Counted from the first letter of the stretch, positions 33,369 to 43,411 are shown. The stretch: DNA of 64,000 nucleotides from Polynucleobacter sp. JS-JIR-5-A7 (GCF_018687935.1 NZ_CP061308.1:986048-1050047), one strand, 5' to 3'. A program made the numbers and translations. The notes: generated from the letters alone by a model not told the origin.

Positions 33369-34226
33369 TTAAACTGATAGATTTGAGCCAGGCGCGGTAC
33401 TTAATGCGCCGGTGACGACATCATGGCCAACAGTACCGCTAGCATCAAAGCGACGTTCCACCATCTCAAATTGCCCATCTTTACGGACTCTTAAAACAGT
33501 GCTGGAACGTGTTCCATACGAAGGTGTTTTGATGAAGGCGGGGGATAGTGCTTTTTCCCACTCTCTGCTAACGCCGGTGCTGGGTAATTCATGATCGCTA
33601 GCATGGTGGGTATCAGCTAATAGCTTGAGATATCGATCAGCACTTTTGAGCTGACCGTGATCCATTGCCAACACTTGGGCAAAAGCGGCTACCCGATGAT
33701 TGACTTTAGGCCAAGGAGTATCCAGCATCGCATTAGATAAACCATACACGCCAGGGTTAAGCGGTTGATACGGAAAGACTTTGCGAGGGCGGATATTTTG
33801 ACCTACCAACATGCGATTACTGACCCAATGCATTTCTGCATTTTGCGGATCGCTTAAATCTGCCATCAATAAATTAAAGCCGTTGTATTGATTAAAGCGT
33901 TTCGAGTTTTCTCCCATGAACTCGGCCGGCTTATCTTTACTGGTGAGATACATCAAGGAAAGCTCACCACGTGTTCTAGCATCTGGATTCTTTTCGCTAG
34001 GCGCGCGCACATTCGTTAAGGCGGCAAACTTTCCCGTTTTCGTAAAGCCCAGCCAAGTACCAGGACTACCCAAGACATCGGCACGATCTCTACCCGCTAA
34101 TACATGGGGGTGTTCTTGCCAATAGGCGATGCCTTCAGTGTCGCGCTCATAAAACTCATCACGATTCGCCGCAACTACTAAAGAGTAGTCAGGATGTGAG
34201 TTCCAGGCAAAAAGAATCAGGCACAT
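33369..34226 (-). CDS. NRDE (TANGO2) family protein
   Basis: 285-aa protein with the family's N-terminal Cys2 (MCLILFAW) and signature VVAANRDEFYERDT. The Ntn-hydrolase-like fold and Cys2 suggest possible hydrolase activity, but no reaction is established for bacterial members. Later GLSNAMLDTPWPKVNHR and YGTRSSTVLRV (the conserved 'GTrssTvl') fit well. It lies 18 bp after ygfZ on the same strand. Confidence 0.9.
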   Translation of the reverse strand: MCLILFAWNSHPDYSLVVAANRDEFYERDTEGIAYWQEHPHVLAGRDRADVLGSPGTWLGFTKTGKFAALTNVRAPSEKNPDARTRGELSLMYLTSKDKPAEFMGENSKRFNQYNGFNLLMADLSDPQNAEMHWVSNRMLVGQNIRPRKVFPYQPLNPGVYGLSNAMLDTPWPKVNHRVAAFAQVLAMDHGQLKSADRYLKLLADTHHASDHELPSTGVSREWEKALSPAFIKTPSYGTRSSTVLRVRKDGQFEMVERRFDASGTVGHDVVTGALSTAPGSNLSV

Positions 34227-34244
34227 GAAATGGGTTATAAAAAA

Positions 34245-35243
34245 TTAGATTTCGATTAAGGGATAGGGTAATGAGTCTATTTTTAACACAGGTCCCTGGG
34301 GGCTTCCTAGATGAATTTCCCCATGTTCGAGCGCTTCTAATTTGCACTCCACCTGAAGATCGGTTCTGCCAGGGTCTAAGGGGCTAGGGGCTGATAGAAC
34401 CACCATCCCCGCTGGCTGACTGGGGTCCTGACTATGAAATAACTCAGTACCAGGCTGAGTTGAGTCTATTGGTAGGTCTTTTTCTAAAATATGTGCCAAA
34501 AATAGACGTCTTTTGATGGCGCCCCGATATTGGCTACGGGCCACTATTTCTTGTCCTGGATAGCAACCTTTTTTGAAGTCGACCCCAGCAACCGATTCAA
34601 AATTAATCATTTGTGGGACAAACTGTTCTTGCGTCGCCAATACGATACGGGGAATAGCACTTAAAACTTCTAAATCATTCCACATATCAAGTGCAGCCTG
34701 ATCGCATAACTCATTGACCTTCTCTTGAGCAATCAATACACGACCATAGGATTGATTGCTGGCGAGCACATCAGGCAAGCGCAATCCAATTTGAGAGTCA
34801 TTAATTGCGAAAGATGGGATCGCATCACTCAAGTCAAAGTATCCAGAAATATTCCAGAGCGCCGACACATCAGTTACCTTGACCTTAGAGCGCAATACAA
34901 ACATTGCCAACCGTTTGGCAGTACTGGCAGCGTTATCCTTAGAAATAAAGAGCGCGAATCGGTCATCAGCGCTTGCATCTCTAGGCATTAACGCACCCCA
35001 TGCGCTGGCAAGTAATCTGCCTTTAGGGCTGCAGTATCCCAACAGTCTTGCTGATGGATAGGAATAAGCAATTTGAGGCGATATAGTGCGGTTTAGACCT
35101 AAAACAGAATTCGTGAGCTGATTTTGCAGAAAACTGGCAGCATCTGGACCCTCAACAAAGATGAGGCCCCATTTCGAGAGTGGAGTGAGCCCAAAAGAGG
35201 GGACTTGTGCTTGAATTTGCGTGTTTTGATTAGTCTGTGTCAT
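34245..35243 (-). CDS. ygfZ: Folate-binding protein YgfZ
   Basis: 332-aa GcvT-like protein aiding iron-sulfur cluster assembly or repair. The family signature KGCYPGQEIVARSQYRGA (conserved Cys in K-G-C-Y-x-G-Q-E) is present. The N-terminal GLIFVEGPDAASFLQNQLTNSV matches the start of the folate-binding domain. Divergent from mltG with a 19-bp gap. Confidence 0.93.
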   Translation of the reverse strand: MTQTNQNTQIQAQVPSFGLTPLSKWGLIFVEGPDAASFLQNQLTNSVLGLNRTISPQIAYSYPSARLLGYCSPKGRLLASAWGALMPRDASADDRFALFISKDNAASTAKRLAMFVLRSKVKVTDVSALWNISGYFDLSDAIPSFAINDSQIGLRLPDVLASNQSYGRVLIAQEKVNELCDQAALDMWNDLEVLSAIPRIVLATQEQFVPQMINFESVAGVDFKKGCYPGQEIVARSQYRGAIKRRLFLAHILEKDLPIDSTQPGTELFHSQDPSQPAGMVVLSAPSPLDPGRTDLQVECKLEALEHGEIHLGSPQGPVLKIDSLPYPLIEI

Positions 35244-35262
35244 CTCCTTTTATCATAGCCTG

Positions 35263-36330
35263 ATGCGCAGAAAAATTCAGGGAAGATCCTTTTTTAGCCA
35301 GAAAAAGACTTGGGGTCGTCGCTTACGATCCTACCTGCTGGTATTAATAGGTGCTCTGGTATTTATTTATGGTGGGATTTTTTTATGGCCTGTTGTGCCA
35401 AGCCAGACCAATACTCAAGAGGCATTGCTTTATAAAGTCAAAATTTCTCCGCAATCTAGCTTGGGCAGTATTGCTCAACAATTGCAAGAGCAGGGTCTAT
35501 CAACCCCTATGCTGCCGTTTCAAGTCAGTGCCCGCGCATTATTTGTTGGTTCAAAATTAAAGCCAGGTACTTATTTATTACCGACAGAAGCGAGCCTCGG
35601 AAAAATATTGTTACAGATTGCGCGCGGTGATCGAGTGCGTGAAAGTATCGCCATTATTCCTGGCATGACTATATGGCAACTTCGCGCTCTAGTTGATTCT
35701 CACCCAGCATTGATACATCAAACCAAAGGCATTAGCTCAAAAGCTTTATTGCAAAGCCTGAATCTTACTTATCCTGGCGATGAAGGCATCTTCTTTCCGG
35801 ATACGTATGTATTTGATCCCGATGAACCCGATATCAATATCTACCGGCGCGCTTCTGTGGCAATGCAAAAACAACTTTTACAAGCTTGGGATCAAAAAGA
35901 TCCCAGCTCCCCTCTCAAAACGCCTTATGAACTCTTGATTTTGTCCTCGATTATTGAGAAAGAAACAGGCCGATCTAGTGACCGAGGCTTAGTAGCGGCA
36001 GTGTTTCTGAATCGACTCAATCAAGGCATGAAGCTGCAGACCGACCCTACAGTGATTTATGGCATTGGCAAAGGATTCGATGGCAACTTACGTAAGGCAG
36101 ACCTGCGCAAAGATAGTCCCTACAATACCTATATGAACAAAGGATTGCCGCCTACGCCTATCGCTATGCCCAGCAAAGAATCGTTGATAGCAGCTGTTCG
36201 ACCTGCTCAAAGCAAGGCCCTATATTTTGTGGCCAAGGGGGATGGAACGAGTCATTTTTCACAAACCTTAGGCGAACATGAATCTGCCGTTGATCGCTAT
36301 CAGCGCAAACTCGCCCCCAAATCAAAATAA
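35263..36330 (+). CDS. mltG: Endolytic murein transglycosylase MltG
   Basis: 355-aa inner-membrane protein with one N-terminal helix ([18 protein letters not shown]) and a periplasmic LysM-like then YceG catalytic domain. The catalytic Glu is in [28 protein letters not shown] and [17 protein letters not shown] are the other conserved blocks. It cleaves nascent glycan strands and terminates elongation. The N-terminal 25 residues are strongly basic. It is followed by tmk one base after the stop. Confidence 0.96.
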   Translation: MRRKIQGRSFFSQKKTWGRRLRSYLLVLIGALVFIYGGIFLWPVVPSQTNTQEALLYKVKISPQSSLGSIAQQLQEQGLSTPMLPFQVSARALFVGSKLKPGTYLLPTEASLGKILLQIARGDRVRESIAIIPGMTIWQLRALVDSHPALIHQTKGISSKALLQSLNLTYPGDEGIFFPDTYVFDPDEPDINIYRRASVAMQKQLLQAWDQKDPSSPLKTPYELLILSSIIEKETGRSSDRGLVAAVFLNRLNQGMKLQTDPTVIYGIGKGFDGNLRKADLRKDSPYNTYMNKGLPPTPIAMPSKESLIAAVRPAQSKALYFVAKGDGTSHFSQTLGEHESAVDRYQRKLAPKSK

Positions 36331-36331
36331 T

Positions 36332-36970
36332 ATGACTGCAAATTCTCCTGGATATTTCATTAGCTTTGAAGGTATTGATGGTGCTGGCAAGAGTACTCAT
36401 ATCGATGCATTATGCAAGCTGATGCAAGAGTACTACCCAAATCATGAAGTGGTGGTGACTCGTGAGCCAGGTGGAACCCCCTTAGGCGAGCAATTGCGTG
36501 GACTCCTATTAGATGCGCCGATGAATCTAGAAACTGAGGCGCTCTTAATGTTTGCAGCCCGCCGAGAGCATTTAGCGCAAGTGATTGAGCCGGCACTAGC
36601 GGCCGGAAAGATTGTGATTTCAGATCGCTTCACCGATGCAAGTTTTGCTTATCAAGGCGGCGGCCGAGGTCTTAGCATCGCGAAATTAAATGACCTGGAA
36701 CGATGGGTACAAGGTCGTGAAGACGGTGCATTACTTCAACCCAATTTAACCATCTTGTTTGATTTACCTGGCGAAGTGGCAGAGGCGCGTCGCTCTAAAG
36801 TAAGGGCGCCGGATAAGTTTGAAAAAATGGATCTGAATTTCTTTGAAAAAGTACGCCAAGAATATCTGCGACGGGCTAAAGAAGATCCTCAGCGCTTTCA
36901 CTTAGTTGATGCGACCCAAACGCCAGAGGCTATTTGGAATGGCTTACAAGCTCTCAAGATCAACTTCTAA
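36332..36970 (+). CDS. tmk: Thymidylate kinase
   Basis: 212-aa kinase for dTMP to dTDP. The start is the ATG at 36332, one base after the mltG stop. A longer frame from 36278 overlaps mltG and is rejected. P-loop [26 protein letters not shown], the DR(Y/F) motif [18 protein letters not shown] and a LID region [12 protein letters not shown] are present. It is part of the mltG-tmk-holB-tatD operon. Confidence 0.97.
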   Translation: MTANSPGYFISFEGIDGAGKSTHIDALCKLMQEYYPNHEVVVTREPGGTPLGEQLRGLLLDAPMNLETEALLMFAARREHLAQVIEPALAAGKIVISDRFTDASFAYQGGGRGLSIAKLNDLERWVQGREDGALLQPNLTILFDLPGEVAEARRSKVRAPDKFEKMDLNFFEKVRQEYLRRAKEDPQRFHLVDATQTPEAIWNGLQALKINF

Positions 36971-38116
36971 ATGAATGACTTGATGTTTCCGGCGAAGCAA
37001 CATAGTAAGGTTGCACCATGGCTGCAACCCTTATGGGAAGGATTAGACTTTCAGCAATTTCCCAATGCGATTTTGTTACATGGTCAATCAGGTATTGGTA
37101 AATTTGCTTTTGCAGTTGAATTAGCAAAAGCTTTGCTGTGCGAATCCAGTCCAGGATCGAGCAAGCCCTGTAATCAATGTGAAGCATGTCATTGGTTTAA
37201 TACTGGCAACCACCCTGACTTTATTGCTTTGGTACCGGAAACCCACCGCAAACTTTTGCCGCAAGCTGATTATGAGGCAGATGAAGTAACAAAAAAAGGC
37301 AAAGTTGCTCGCGATGATTCTGATAGTGAACCAGCCGAGAAAAAAGAAAAGAAAAATATCTCGATTGAAGAAACCCGCAGTGCGATCGAAAGTCTTTCAA
37401 TAGGTTCGCATCGGGGTGGTAATCGCATCATCTTAATTTACCCACTTGAAATGCTGCGCTCTGATTCAGCTAATACTCTATTGAAATCACTAGAAGAGCC
37501 TCCGGCCAATACTATTTTTATCTTATTAGCAGATCGTGTTGATCGAGTCTTACCAACCATACGATCACGCTGTCGATTATTGACAGCACCTCGCCCAAAT
37601 CGCAGCGAGGGCTTGGCATGGCTAAAAGATCAGCTACCACAGATCGCAGGGTTTAAAGTCATTGATGGGGATATCGAAACGATCTATGACGAGCAGGGCG
37701 GGGCACCCTATTCTGTGTTGGATTCCTTAATCGCTCGTCATCATCAAGACGATAAAGATGAGCTAACTATCGCCATTGCGGCTTCTCGTCTTTTATTGCA
37801 ATCGATGACACAGGGCGGTCGGATTGCCTGGCTAGAAACAGCTGAAAAGATTCATAAAGCGCAATATTCATTTTTACTAGCTACTATGCAACGTTGGGTT
37901 TCAGATCTCCAGTTGGTTTCACAGGGTGGAAGTCCTCGTTATTACCCCAAACATCTTGTAACTCTGAAGAGTCTGGCGCAAAGCGCCAGAAGCCTCAAAC
38001 TCCATCAGTTTTGGAAATCGCTAGTGCAAGCTCGTCGTTCAGAAAATCATCCTCTCGCCAGCCGTATTCAACTAGAAGCATTACTTTCTCAATATCAGCA
38101 AGTCTTTGAAGGCTAG
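36971..38116 (+). CDS. holB: DNA polymerase III delta-prime subunit
   Basis: 381-aa clamp-loader subunit of the AAA+ fold. It has a degenerate P-loop region HGQSGIGKFAFAVELA, a zinc module CNQCEACHWF, and SRC-motif region RVLPTIRSRCRLL. A lysine/acid-rich insertion (about 104-128, KKGKVARDDSDSEPAEKKEK) lies after the zinc module and is probably a disordered loop. The start ATG directly abuts the tmk stop. Confidence 0.93.
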   Translation: MNDLMFPAKQHSKVAPWLQPLWEGLDFQQFPNAILLHGQSGIGKFAFAVELAKALLCESSPGSSKPCNQCEACHWFNTGNHPDFIALVPETHRKLLPQADYEADEVTKKGKVARDDSDSEPAEKKEKKNISIEETRSAIESLSIGSHRGGNRIILIYPLEMLRSDSANTLLKSLEEPPANTIFILLADRVDRVLPTIRSRCRLLTAPRPNRSEGLAWLKDQLPQIAGFKVIDGDIETIYDEQGGAPYSVLDSLIARHHQDDKDELTIAIAASRLLLQSMTQGGRIAWLETAEKIHKAQYSFLLATMQRWVSDLQLVSQGGSPRYYPKHLVTLKSLAQSARSLKLHQFWKSLVQARRSENHPLASRIQLEALLSQYQQVFEG

Positions 38117-38143
38117 GGCGCTCAGGCAGACTAAAATGTAGGT

Positions 38144-38935
38144 ATGTTTATCGACTCACACTGCCATCTGGATTTCCCGGAGTTTCAAGCCCGCTTGCCG
38201 GAAGTCTTAGCAAATATGAAGGCAGCTAAAGTCAGTCATGCGCTCTGTGTTTCAGTTGATTTGCCAGATTTTCCGAATGTTTTGAAGCTTGCTCAGGATC
38301 ACCCGCATTTATATGCTTCCGTCGGTGTTCATCCCGACTATGAGGATACCCCCGAACCAAGCGTTGAGTTTTTGGTTGAAACAGCTAAACAGCAAGCCAA
38401 AATAATTGCCATTGGTGAAACTGGTTTGGATTACTACCGCATGGGTGAGCGTAGCTATGAATCGATGGAGTGGCAAAGAAAGCGCTTCAGAACCCACATT
38501 AGGGCCGCACTTTTAGCCAAGAAACCGTTGATTATTCATACACGTTCGGCCTCCGAAGACACCATCAATATTCTGAAGGAAGAGGGTGCTGATGGGATTG
38601 GCGGGGTGATGCATTGTTTCACCGAAAGCTTAGAGGTGGCCCGTAAAGCGATGGATATGGGCTTTTATATCTCCTTCTCGGGCATTGTCACCTTTAAGAG
38701 TGCTAAAGACCTGCAAGAGACTTGTAAACAGGTTCCTTTAGAGCGCATGCTCATAGAAACAGACTCGCCTTATTTAGCTCCAATTCCTTATCGTGGCAAG
38801 ACTAATGAACCTGCTTGGGTATCTAAAGTTGGTGAATTTATTGCCACCCTCAAGGGCGTCCCCATAGAGAAGCTTGCTAGTAGTACAAGTGATAATTTTT
38901 ATCAATGTTTTCAAATAGATAGAATGGCTAATTAA
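38144..38935 (+). CDS. tatD: TatD-family metal-dependent deoxyribonuclease
   Basis: 263-aa TIM-barrel metalloenzyme. Metal ligands are visible: DSHCHLDF at the N-terminus, GETGLDYYR (Glu ligand), IHTRSA, MHCFTE, and ETDSPYLAPIPYRGK near the C-terminus. Characterised relatives act in DNA repair and RNA turnover. Its last base overlaps the ankyrin gene start (TAATG), so the pair is translationally coupled. Confidence 0.94.
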   Translation: MFIDSHCHLDFPEFQARLPEVLANMKAAKVSHALCVSVDLPDFPNVLKLAQDHPHLYASVGVHPDYEDTPEPSVEFLVETAKQQAKIIAIGETGLDYYRMGERSYESMEWQRKRFRTHIRAALLAKKPLIIHTRSASEDTINILKEEGADGIGGVMHCFTESLEVARKAMDMGFYISFSGIVTFKSAKDLQETCKQVPLERMLIETDSPYLAPIPYRGKTNEPAWVSKVGEFIATLKGVPIEKLASSTSDNFYQCFQIDRMAN

Positions 38936-39639
38936 TGTCGAAGTTTACTTTTAAATCATTAGCTTTATTAGCTATTTTGGGTGTATCAATCAGCTCTTAT
39001 GGACAAAGTGAAGCGCAAATTGCCAATTTCACTAAAGCAGCCAAATTTGATGACATCTCAGAGGTGAAAGCACTCATTGCGGCTGGTGTGAGTCCAAATG
39101 CAGTCGATTCTAAAGGCGATCCAATGCTCGTCATCGCAATTCGAGATAAATCCGCAAAAGTGATTGATTTTTTACTCAAAGATAAGAAAACAGATGTAGA
39201 TCTATCCAATTCTTTTGGTGAAACGCCCCTAATGCTGGCCTCTATAGAGGGTGATTTACCAGTAGTTAAGACTTTGGTGCTGCAAAACAAGGCCAAAATT
39301 GATCATATTGGCTGGACACCGTTGCACTATGCTTGTGCAAAGGGTCAATTGAATGTGGCTCAATTTTTAATCGCCAATGGAGCAATGATTGATTCTAGAG
39401 CTCCGAATGGCACCACACCATTGATGATGGCCACTCAAGCAGGCAATGAGGAGCTAATAAAATTGCTGCTTGATAAAGGCGCTGACTTACGCATGCGTAA
39501 TTTGAATGGTTTTTCGGCCATCGATATTGCGGAGATATACCAGAAGCCTTGGATAGCGGATGGGCTCAAATCACGCTGGCAGCGCCTCTATAAAGAGTCA
39601 TATCCAGGGCCCGCTAAAGTTCGGTCAGCCGCTTCTTGA
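38935..39639 (+). CDS. Exported ankyrin-repeat protein
   Basis: 234-aa protein with a signal peptide (LALLAILGVSISSYG-QSE) and about five ankyrin repeats over residues 30-200 (KSDP..LVIAIRDKS, NSFGETPLMLASIEG, HIGWTPLHYACAKGQLNVA, APNGTTPLMMATQAGNEEL, NLNGFSAIDIA). It should act in the periplasm as a binding scaffold. The TAATG overlap with tatD couples it to the mltG-tmk-holB-tatD operon. In betaproteobacteria an ankyrin gene often closes this operon, as I recall. The partner is unknown. Confidence 0.87.
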   Translation: MSKFTFKSLALLAILGVSISSYGQSEAQIANFTKAAKFDDISEVKALIAAGVSPNAVDSKGDPMLVIAIRDKSAKVIDFLLKDKKTDVDLSNSFGETPLMLASIEGDLPVVKTLVLQNKAKIDHIGWTPLHYACAKGQLNVAQFLIANGAMIDSRAPNGTTPLMMATQAGNEELIKLLLDKGADLRMRNLNGFSAIDIAEIYQKPWIADGLKSRWQRLYKESYPGPAKVRSAAS

Positions 39640-39711
39640 TATATCATTTTTGCGTATAATCATTATTATGTCAAATAAGATATTTCTGTAGGAAATTCAA
39701 ACTAAACCAAC

Positions 39712-40239
39712 ATGATCAATCTATTTAACAATACCGACCTACCCAGCTTTACAACTCTTTTTGGCGAGATCAATGCTGATATGGGCAATGGTCAAATTTG
39801 GATTATGGTTGTATCTGCCTGTTTGATGCTGGCTATTCATGCAGTAGCTGTTCTCGGCATTGCTGGAGCGTTTCACTGGATTGATGATGTCATGACAAAA
39901 CGCAGAATCTTTGGCGCCAGCTTTTTATCTTATTTCATAGCCATATTATTGGTCATTGCCATTCATCTGAGCGAAATCGTAGTTTGGGCTTATATCTGTG
40001 TAGCCTTAAAGGTATTCCCGACCAATCCCCAGACCTTTTACTTTGCAGGTGAAATGTATACAACCGTCGGTTATGGAGATTACAAATTATCTGAGCAATG
40101 GCGCATATTGCCTATCATCATCTCTTTCTCAGGGATCTTTGCCGTATCCATGTCAGGGGCAGCTTTGTACACGATGATGGGTGCCTTATTGGGACACAAC
40201 GGCCAAAATCAGAGTGCAAAGCCAGGATCTAGCGATTAG
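39712..40239 (+). CDS. Two-to-three-helix potassium-channel-like protein
   Basis: 175-aa membrane protein. Three hydrophobic segments lie near residues 27-50, 68-95 and 132-160, and a pore loop EMYTTVGYGDYKLSE (residues 118-132) carries the K+ selectivity filter TVGYGD. This matches ion-channel family PF07885. No cytoplasmic RCK domain is attached, so gating is not evident. Its last four bases overlap tail-to-tail with the convergent DUF3108 gene. A TATAAT at 39655-39660 may be its -10, with no good -35. Confidence 0.85.
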   Translation: MINLFNNTDLPSFTTLFGEINADMGNGQIWIMVVSACLMLAIHAVAVLGIAGAFHWIDDVMTKRRIFGASFLSYFIAILLVIAIHLSEIVVWAYICVALKVFPTNPQTFYFAGEMYTTVGYGDYKLSEQWRILPIIISFSGIFAVSMSGAALYTMMGALLGHNGQNQSAKPGSSD

Positions 40240-41225
40240 AGTACTTTACCTTCTGAAATCGGGTTCTTTTGCTTAAATACCAGCTCTAATACTCGGCCAT
40301 TGGCTTCCAGTGAGCGAATTCTGCCGGGGAGCCACTCCAAGTCCTTTGCCAGCCATATATCTACCTGACGCTTGTAAGGGTCTTTTTCTCGTTGCATCAA
40401 GCCGTAACGCCGATTGACTGTATTTCCAAGGCTAGGGATATCAGCATTGAGAGCCTCTCCATAGCTCTTAAATTGCCAATTTTCTAGCGTGTTGTAATCA
40501 ATCACAGGTATGGAGCGAATGCTACCAGTTTCATCTATCTTGCTATCGCCATTTAAAAGTGAAGCTAATTGAAACATCAGGCTAAAACGATCTTGGGTGC
40601 CAGGAACAATAGTAGGGGTAAATTCAGGCTTTTCTGAGAAGTACATTTGCCCCCCTCCCTTTTCATCACGATCAAAGCGTGAATAACGTGGTGGCTTGGT
40701 TCCCCGCTGCGTCCAATAAATCGCGGGCGCAATCCCATACGCATCGACCGAACCTCTAGATTCAAAAACAAAGGGGCCAACAAAGGCATAAGGAATATTG
40801 ATATAGAGTCGATAGGAGTTACCTTCCACAATCCAATCAATTTCTGCTGTTTGATATTGCTGACCATCCACATAAGCGTCGTAGTAGAGAATGCCTGATC
40901 CTGGCAATTTGAAAGCAACGCCCGTTTGATTAGAGCTTCCACCCTGCTCTCCTGCATCTGCACTGTTGCTATCGAGCGGGCTCATTGAAGAGTTATCTTT
41001 AGTAACCTTCTTCTTCGGCGCCTTAACCATTTGAATTTTTTTGGGAGGTTCAAGCTTAAGCTCGGTATTAATGATGAGATCTTCAGCAATCTCTGGGGGG
41101 TTTCCGAATGAAATAAACGGCATACCGAAAAAAAGCAATAGATGCCCTATTAAGGAAAGCAGAATCGCAAAGAAAATAATCCGCAACGAGTGTGTGCGGA
41201 TTTTTGGGCTAAAACTTTGTGACAC
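40236..41225 (-). CDS. DUF3108 domain protein
   Basis: 329-aa protein with an N-terminal hydrophobic helix (IIFFAILLSLIGHLLLFFGM) followed by a Pro/Lys segment (ELKLEPPKKIQMVKAPKKK), reminiscent of a TonB-like spacer. A DUF3108 domain then begins at LPGSGILYYDAYVDGQQYQTAEIDW. Later motifs NTLENWQFKSYGEA and VDIWLAKDLEWLPGRIRSLEANG are the usual DUF3108 end ('p..i...d.dG...e'). It is probably periplasmic and membrane-anchored. The function is unknown. It is convergent with the channel gene. Confidence 0.85.
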   Translation of the reverse strand: MSQSFSPKIRTHSLRIIFFAILLSLIGHLLLFFGMPFISFGNPPEIAEDLIINTELKLEPPKKIQMVKAPKKKVTKDNSSMSPLDSNSADAGEQGGSSNQTGVAFKLPGSGILYYDAYVDGQQYQTAEIDWIVEGNSYRLYINIPYAFVGPFVFESRGSVDAYGIAPAIYWTQRGTKPPRYSRFDRDEKGGGQMYFSEKPEFTPTIVPGTQDRFSLMFQLASLLNGDSKIDETGSIRSIPVIDYNTLENWQFKSYGEALNADIPSLGNTVNRRYGLMQREKDPYKRQVDIWLAKDLEWLPGRIRSLEANGRVLELVFKQKNPISEGKVL

Positions 41226-41236
41226 TAAACCATGTC

Positions 41237-41806
41237 TCAGGAGAAGCCCTCAAGCAAGCGGCTATTTTTAGGGAGATTAGCTGCAAGAAAGTCCATTTGA
41301 TCAGCCAAAATATTACGGCCTTTAAGGATCATGTCCTCATAGAGACTAGGCATATAGGGGGTATAAAGCAGACCCATGCCCGCTTGTTCTGGCGTACGGT
41401 TACCTTTGCGTTGGTTACAAGGGCGACAGGATATGACTAAATTCATCCAAGAATATTTACCACCCCGACTATTGGGAATGATGTGCTCTGCCTCAGCGTG
41501 ATTCTCATGAATTGAATCACCACAATAGGCGCATAAGCCTCGATCACGCTTGAATAATTTGTGCTTAGTAATCACTGGAACAACATCAAATAAATTAATC
41601 TTTGATGTTCCTTTGATGGCGATGATGGAGTGAAGTTCTATCACTGACTGCAAGCCGCTTGCGCGAGAAATGCCACCGCGCATTCTCATAATGGGATCAC
41701 CGAGGGTCCATAAGACACTACTGTCGGCGTAATGCTTTGTTGCCTCCTCAGCGTTAACCCAACCCTGGGGAATTCCACCTGCGTCCAATTTCAAGATGCT
41801 CAGCAC
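41237..41806 (-). CDS. HNH endonuclease
   Basis: 189 aa from a GTG at 41804-41806 with AAGGAG 5 nt upstream, a clear start. The HNH domain has C-x2-C...H...C-x2-C zinc ligands: CAYCGDSI, AEAEHIIPNSRGG and SCRPCNQRKG, the last typical of stand-alone HNH proteins found next to housekeeping genes in proteobacteria. The N-terminal 95 residues have no recognised domain. It lies 11 bp before the DUF3108 start on the same strand. The role in the cell is unknown, with no restriction-modification genes nearby. Confidence 0.88.
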   Translation of the reverse strand: MLSILKLDAGGIPQGWVNAEEATKHYADSSVLWTLGDPIMRMRGGISRASGLQSVIELHSIIAIKGTSKINLFDVVPVITKHKLFKRDRGLCAYCGDSIHENHAEAEHIIPNSRGGKYSWMNLVISCRPCNQRKGNRTPEQAGMGLLYTPYMPSLYEDMILKGRNILADQMDFLAANLPKNSRLLEGFS

Positions 41807-41891
41807 AAACTCTCCTTTCTAGGTCGCAGCAAGTAGCTACGATCGTTTAGATCATCTTACAGAAGAAGCTGCAAGCAATCAATAAAAGGGC

Positions 41892-42482
41892 TTATTTGGT
41901 GGAAATGAACTGAAGAACTTTGGGCAGGTGATCGGCATAGTCTGCAATTCCATGATCGCTACCCTCCAAAACAAGTTGCTGGGCACCTGGATAGAAGTCG
42001 ACCATTTCATGCCAGTCTAAAAGCTCGTCGCCCTTAGCCGCTATTAAAAAATAACGGGATGGATCAGAAATTTTCTCAACCTGCAGCGCCTTGAGTTCGT
42101 CGATATATTCTGGACGAAAATCAAAAGGTTCATCGCTATCATATGCAGTCATCATCCCTACATGTGGTGCAAGGTCACGTGCTGCATGTACCGCAGGATT
42201 CAAGGCGATCGCTTTGCAGCCATACTTCTCTGCAAGATAGTTGGCGTAAAAACCGCCCAGAGATGAACCAATCACAACAACACGATCAGCCATAGATTGA
42301 TCAATGTGGGAAAGCACCATCTCCATGCTTTCCTTCGGAGAGGCCAGCAACTGAGGGCAATACCATTCATATGGATTTGCTTTAGTGGCTAGAGCCCTCA
42401 CAGCTTCGCCCGTCATCACCGCCTTACTAGATCGAGGAGAAGAGCGAAATCCGTGAAGGTAAACCAGCAGGGTTGAAGACAT
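41892..42482 (-). CDS. YqiA-family esterase
   Basis: 196-aa alpha/beta hydrolase. It opens LLVYLHGFRSSPRSSKA. The nucleophile elbow VIGSSLGGFYANYLAEKYG carries Ser73, AAKGDELLDW gives the Asp, and EGSDHGIADYADHL gives the His. This pattern (UPF0227/YqiA) is a small esterase with activity on short acyl esters and CoA thioesters in characterised relatives. It lies 5 bp after the glxR gene on the same strand and probably shares its transcript. Confidence 0.88.
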   Translation of the reverse strand: MSSTLLVYLHGFRSSPRSSKAVMTGEAVRALATKANPYEWYCPQLLASPKESMEMVLSHIDQSMADRVVVIGSSLGGFYANYLAEKYGCKAIALNPAVHAARDLAPHVGMMTAYDSDEPFDFRPEYIDELKALQVEKISDPSRYFLIAAKGDELLDWHEMVDFYPGAQQLVLEGSDHGIADYADHLPKVLQFISTK

Positions 42483-42487
42483 GCAAA

Positions 42488-43387
42488 TTAAGACTTTTGC
42501 CCTACTTCAAAGTTTGCTAATTTCTCTAAGGCTTTGACCATCGCTGAGTGATCCCAGGCTTTGCCACCATGAGCTGCACAAGCATTGAATAATTCTTGCG
42601 CAGTCGCGGTATTAGGTAAAGAAACTCCAAGGGCGCGAGCACTATTGAGCGCTAGGTTTAAATCTTTTTGATGTAACTCGATTCTGAATCCAGGGTCAAA
42701 AGTACGCTTGACCATACGTTCGCCGTGCACTTCAAGAATCTTTGAACTCGCAAAGCCGCCCATCAATGCTTGGCGAACTTTAGCGGGATCAGCACCTGCT
42801 TTAGATGCAAACAATAGTGCCTCAGCAACAGCTTCAATATTGAGGGCAACAATGATTTGATTAGCCACCTTAGCAGTTTGACCGTCACCATTAGCGCCAA
42901 CTAAGTTAATGTTCTTGCCCATTAAATCCATAATCGGCTTTACCTTGTTAAATACAGACTCATCACCACCAACCATGATGGATAAAGTGGCATTCTTAGC
43001 GCCAACCTCGCCACCAGATACCGGGGCATCCAGGTAGTCACAACCCAAGGCATTAATCTTTTTAGCAAACTCTTTCGTTGCGATTGGCGAAATAGAGCTC
43101 ATATCGACAACAACTTTGCCTTTGGATAATCCAGAGGCGATTCCGTTCTCACCAAATAAGACTTTCTCAACATCTGGAGTGTCGGGAACCATCGTAAAGA
43201 TGATATCTGCACTCTCAGCAACCTCTTTCGGGCTTTTGCACTGAATGGCTTTAGAGCTAGCAAGATCGGCAGGAACCTTGGTGCGAGTATTAATAAATAC
43301 CTGATGTCCTGCATTCACAAGATGCCCAGCCATAGGGGCACCCATAATACCTAAACCAACAAATCCTAATTTCATTTGATTGCTCAT
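42488..43387 (-). CDS. glxR: 2-hydroxy-3-oxopropionate reductase
   Basis: 299-aa beta-hydroxyacid dehydrogenase. The Rossmann motif GFVGLGIMGAPMAGHLVNAGH opens the chain. The substrate motif DAPVSGGEVGAKNATLSIMVGG and the catalytic Lys in GQTAKVANQIIVA follow. It reduces tartronate semialdehyde to D-glycerate. The upstream gene, hydroxypyruvate isomerase (24 bp earlier), makes this the glyoxylate-to-glycerate branch. Glyoxylate carboligase is not in the window. Confidence 0.92.
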   Translation of the reverse strand: MSNQMKLGFVGLGIMGAPMAGHLVNAGHQVFINTRTKVPADLASSKAIQCKSPKEVAESADIIFTMVPDTPDVEKVLFGENGIASGLSKGKVVVDMSSISPIATKEFAKKINALGCDYLDAPVSGGEVGAKNATLSIMVGGDESVFNKVKPIMDLMGKNINLVGANGDGQTAKVANQIIVALNIEAVAEALLFASKAGADPAKVRQALMGGFASSKILEVHGERMVKRTFDPGFRIELHQKDLNLALNSARALGVSLPNTATAQELFNACAAHGGKAWDHSAMVKALEKLANFEVGQKS

Positions 43388-43411
43388 AGAGTCTCCGTTA
43401 TAAATCGTTTT

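Noticed and set aside
40236..40239. Tail-to-tail overlap of the channel and DUF3108 genes as a regulatory feature
   Set aside because: Four-base convergent overlaps are common in compact genomes.
41237..41806. The HNH nuclease as part of a defence system
   Set aside because: Its neighbours are housekeeping genes, no methylase or other defence gene is near, and such stand-alone HNH genes are common in this position.
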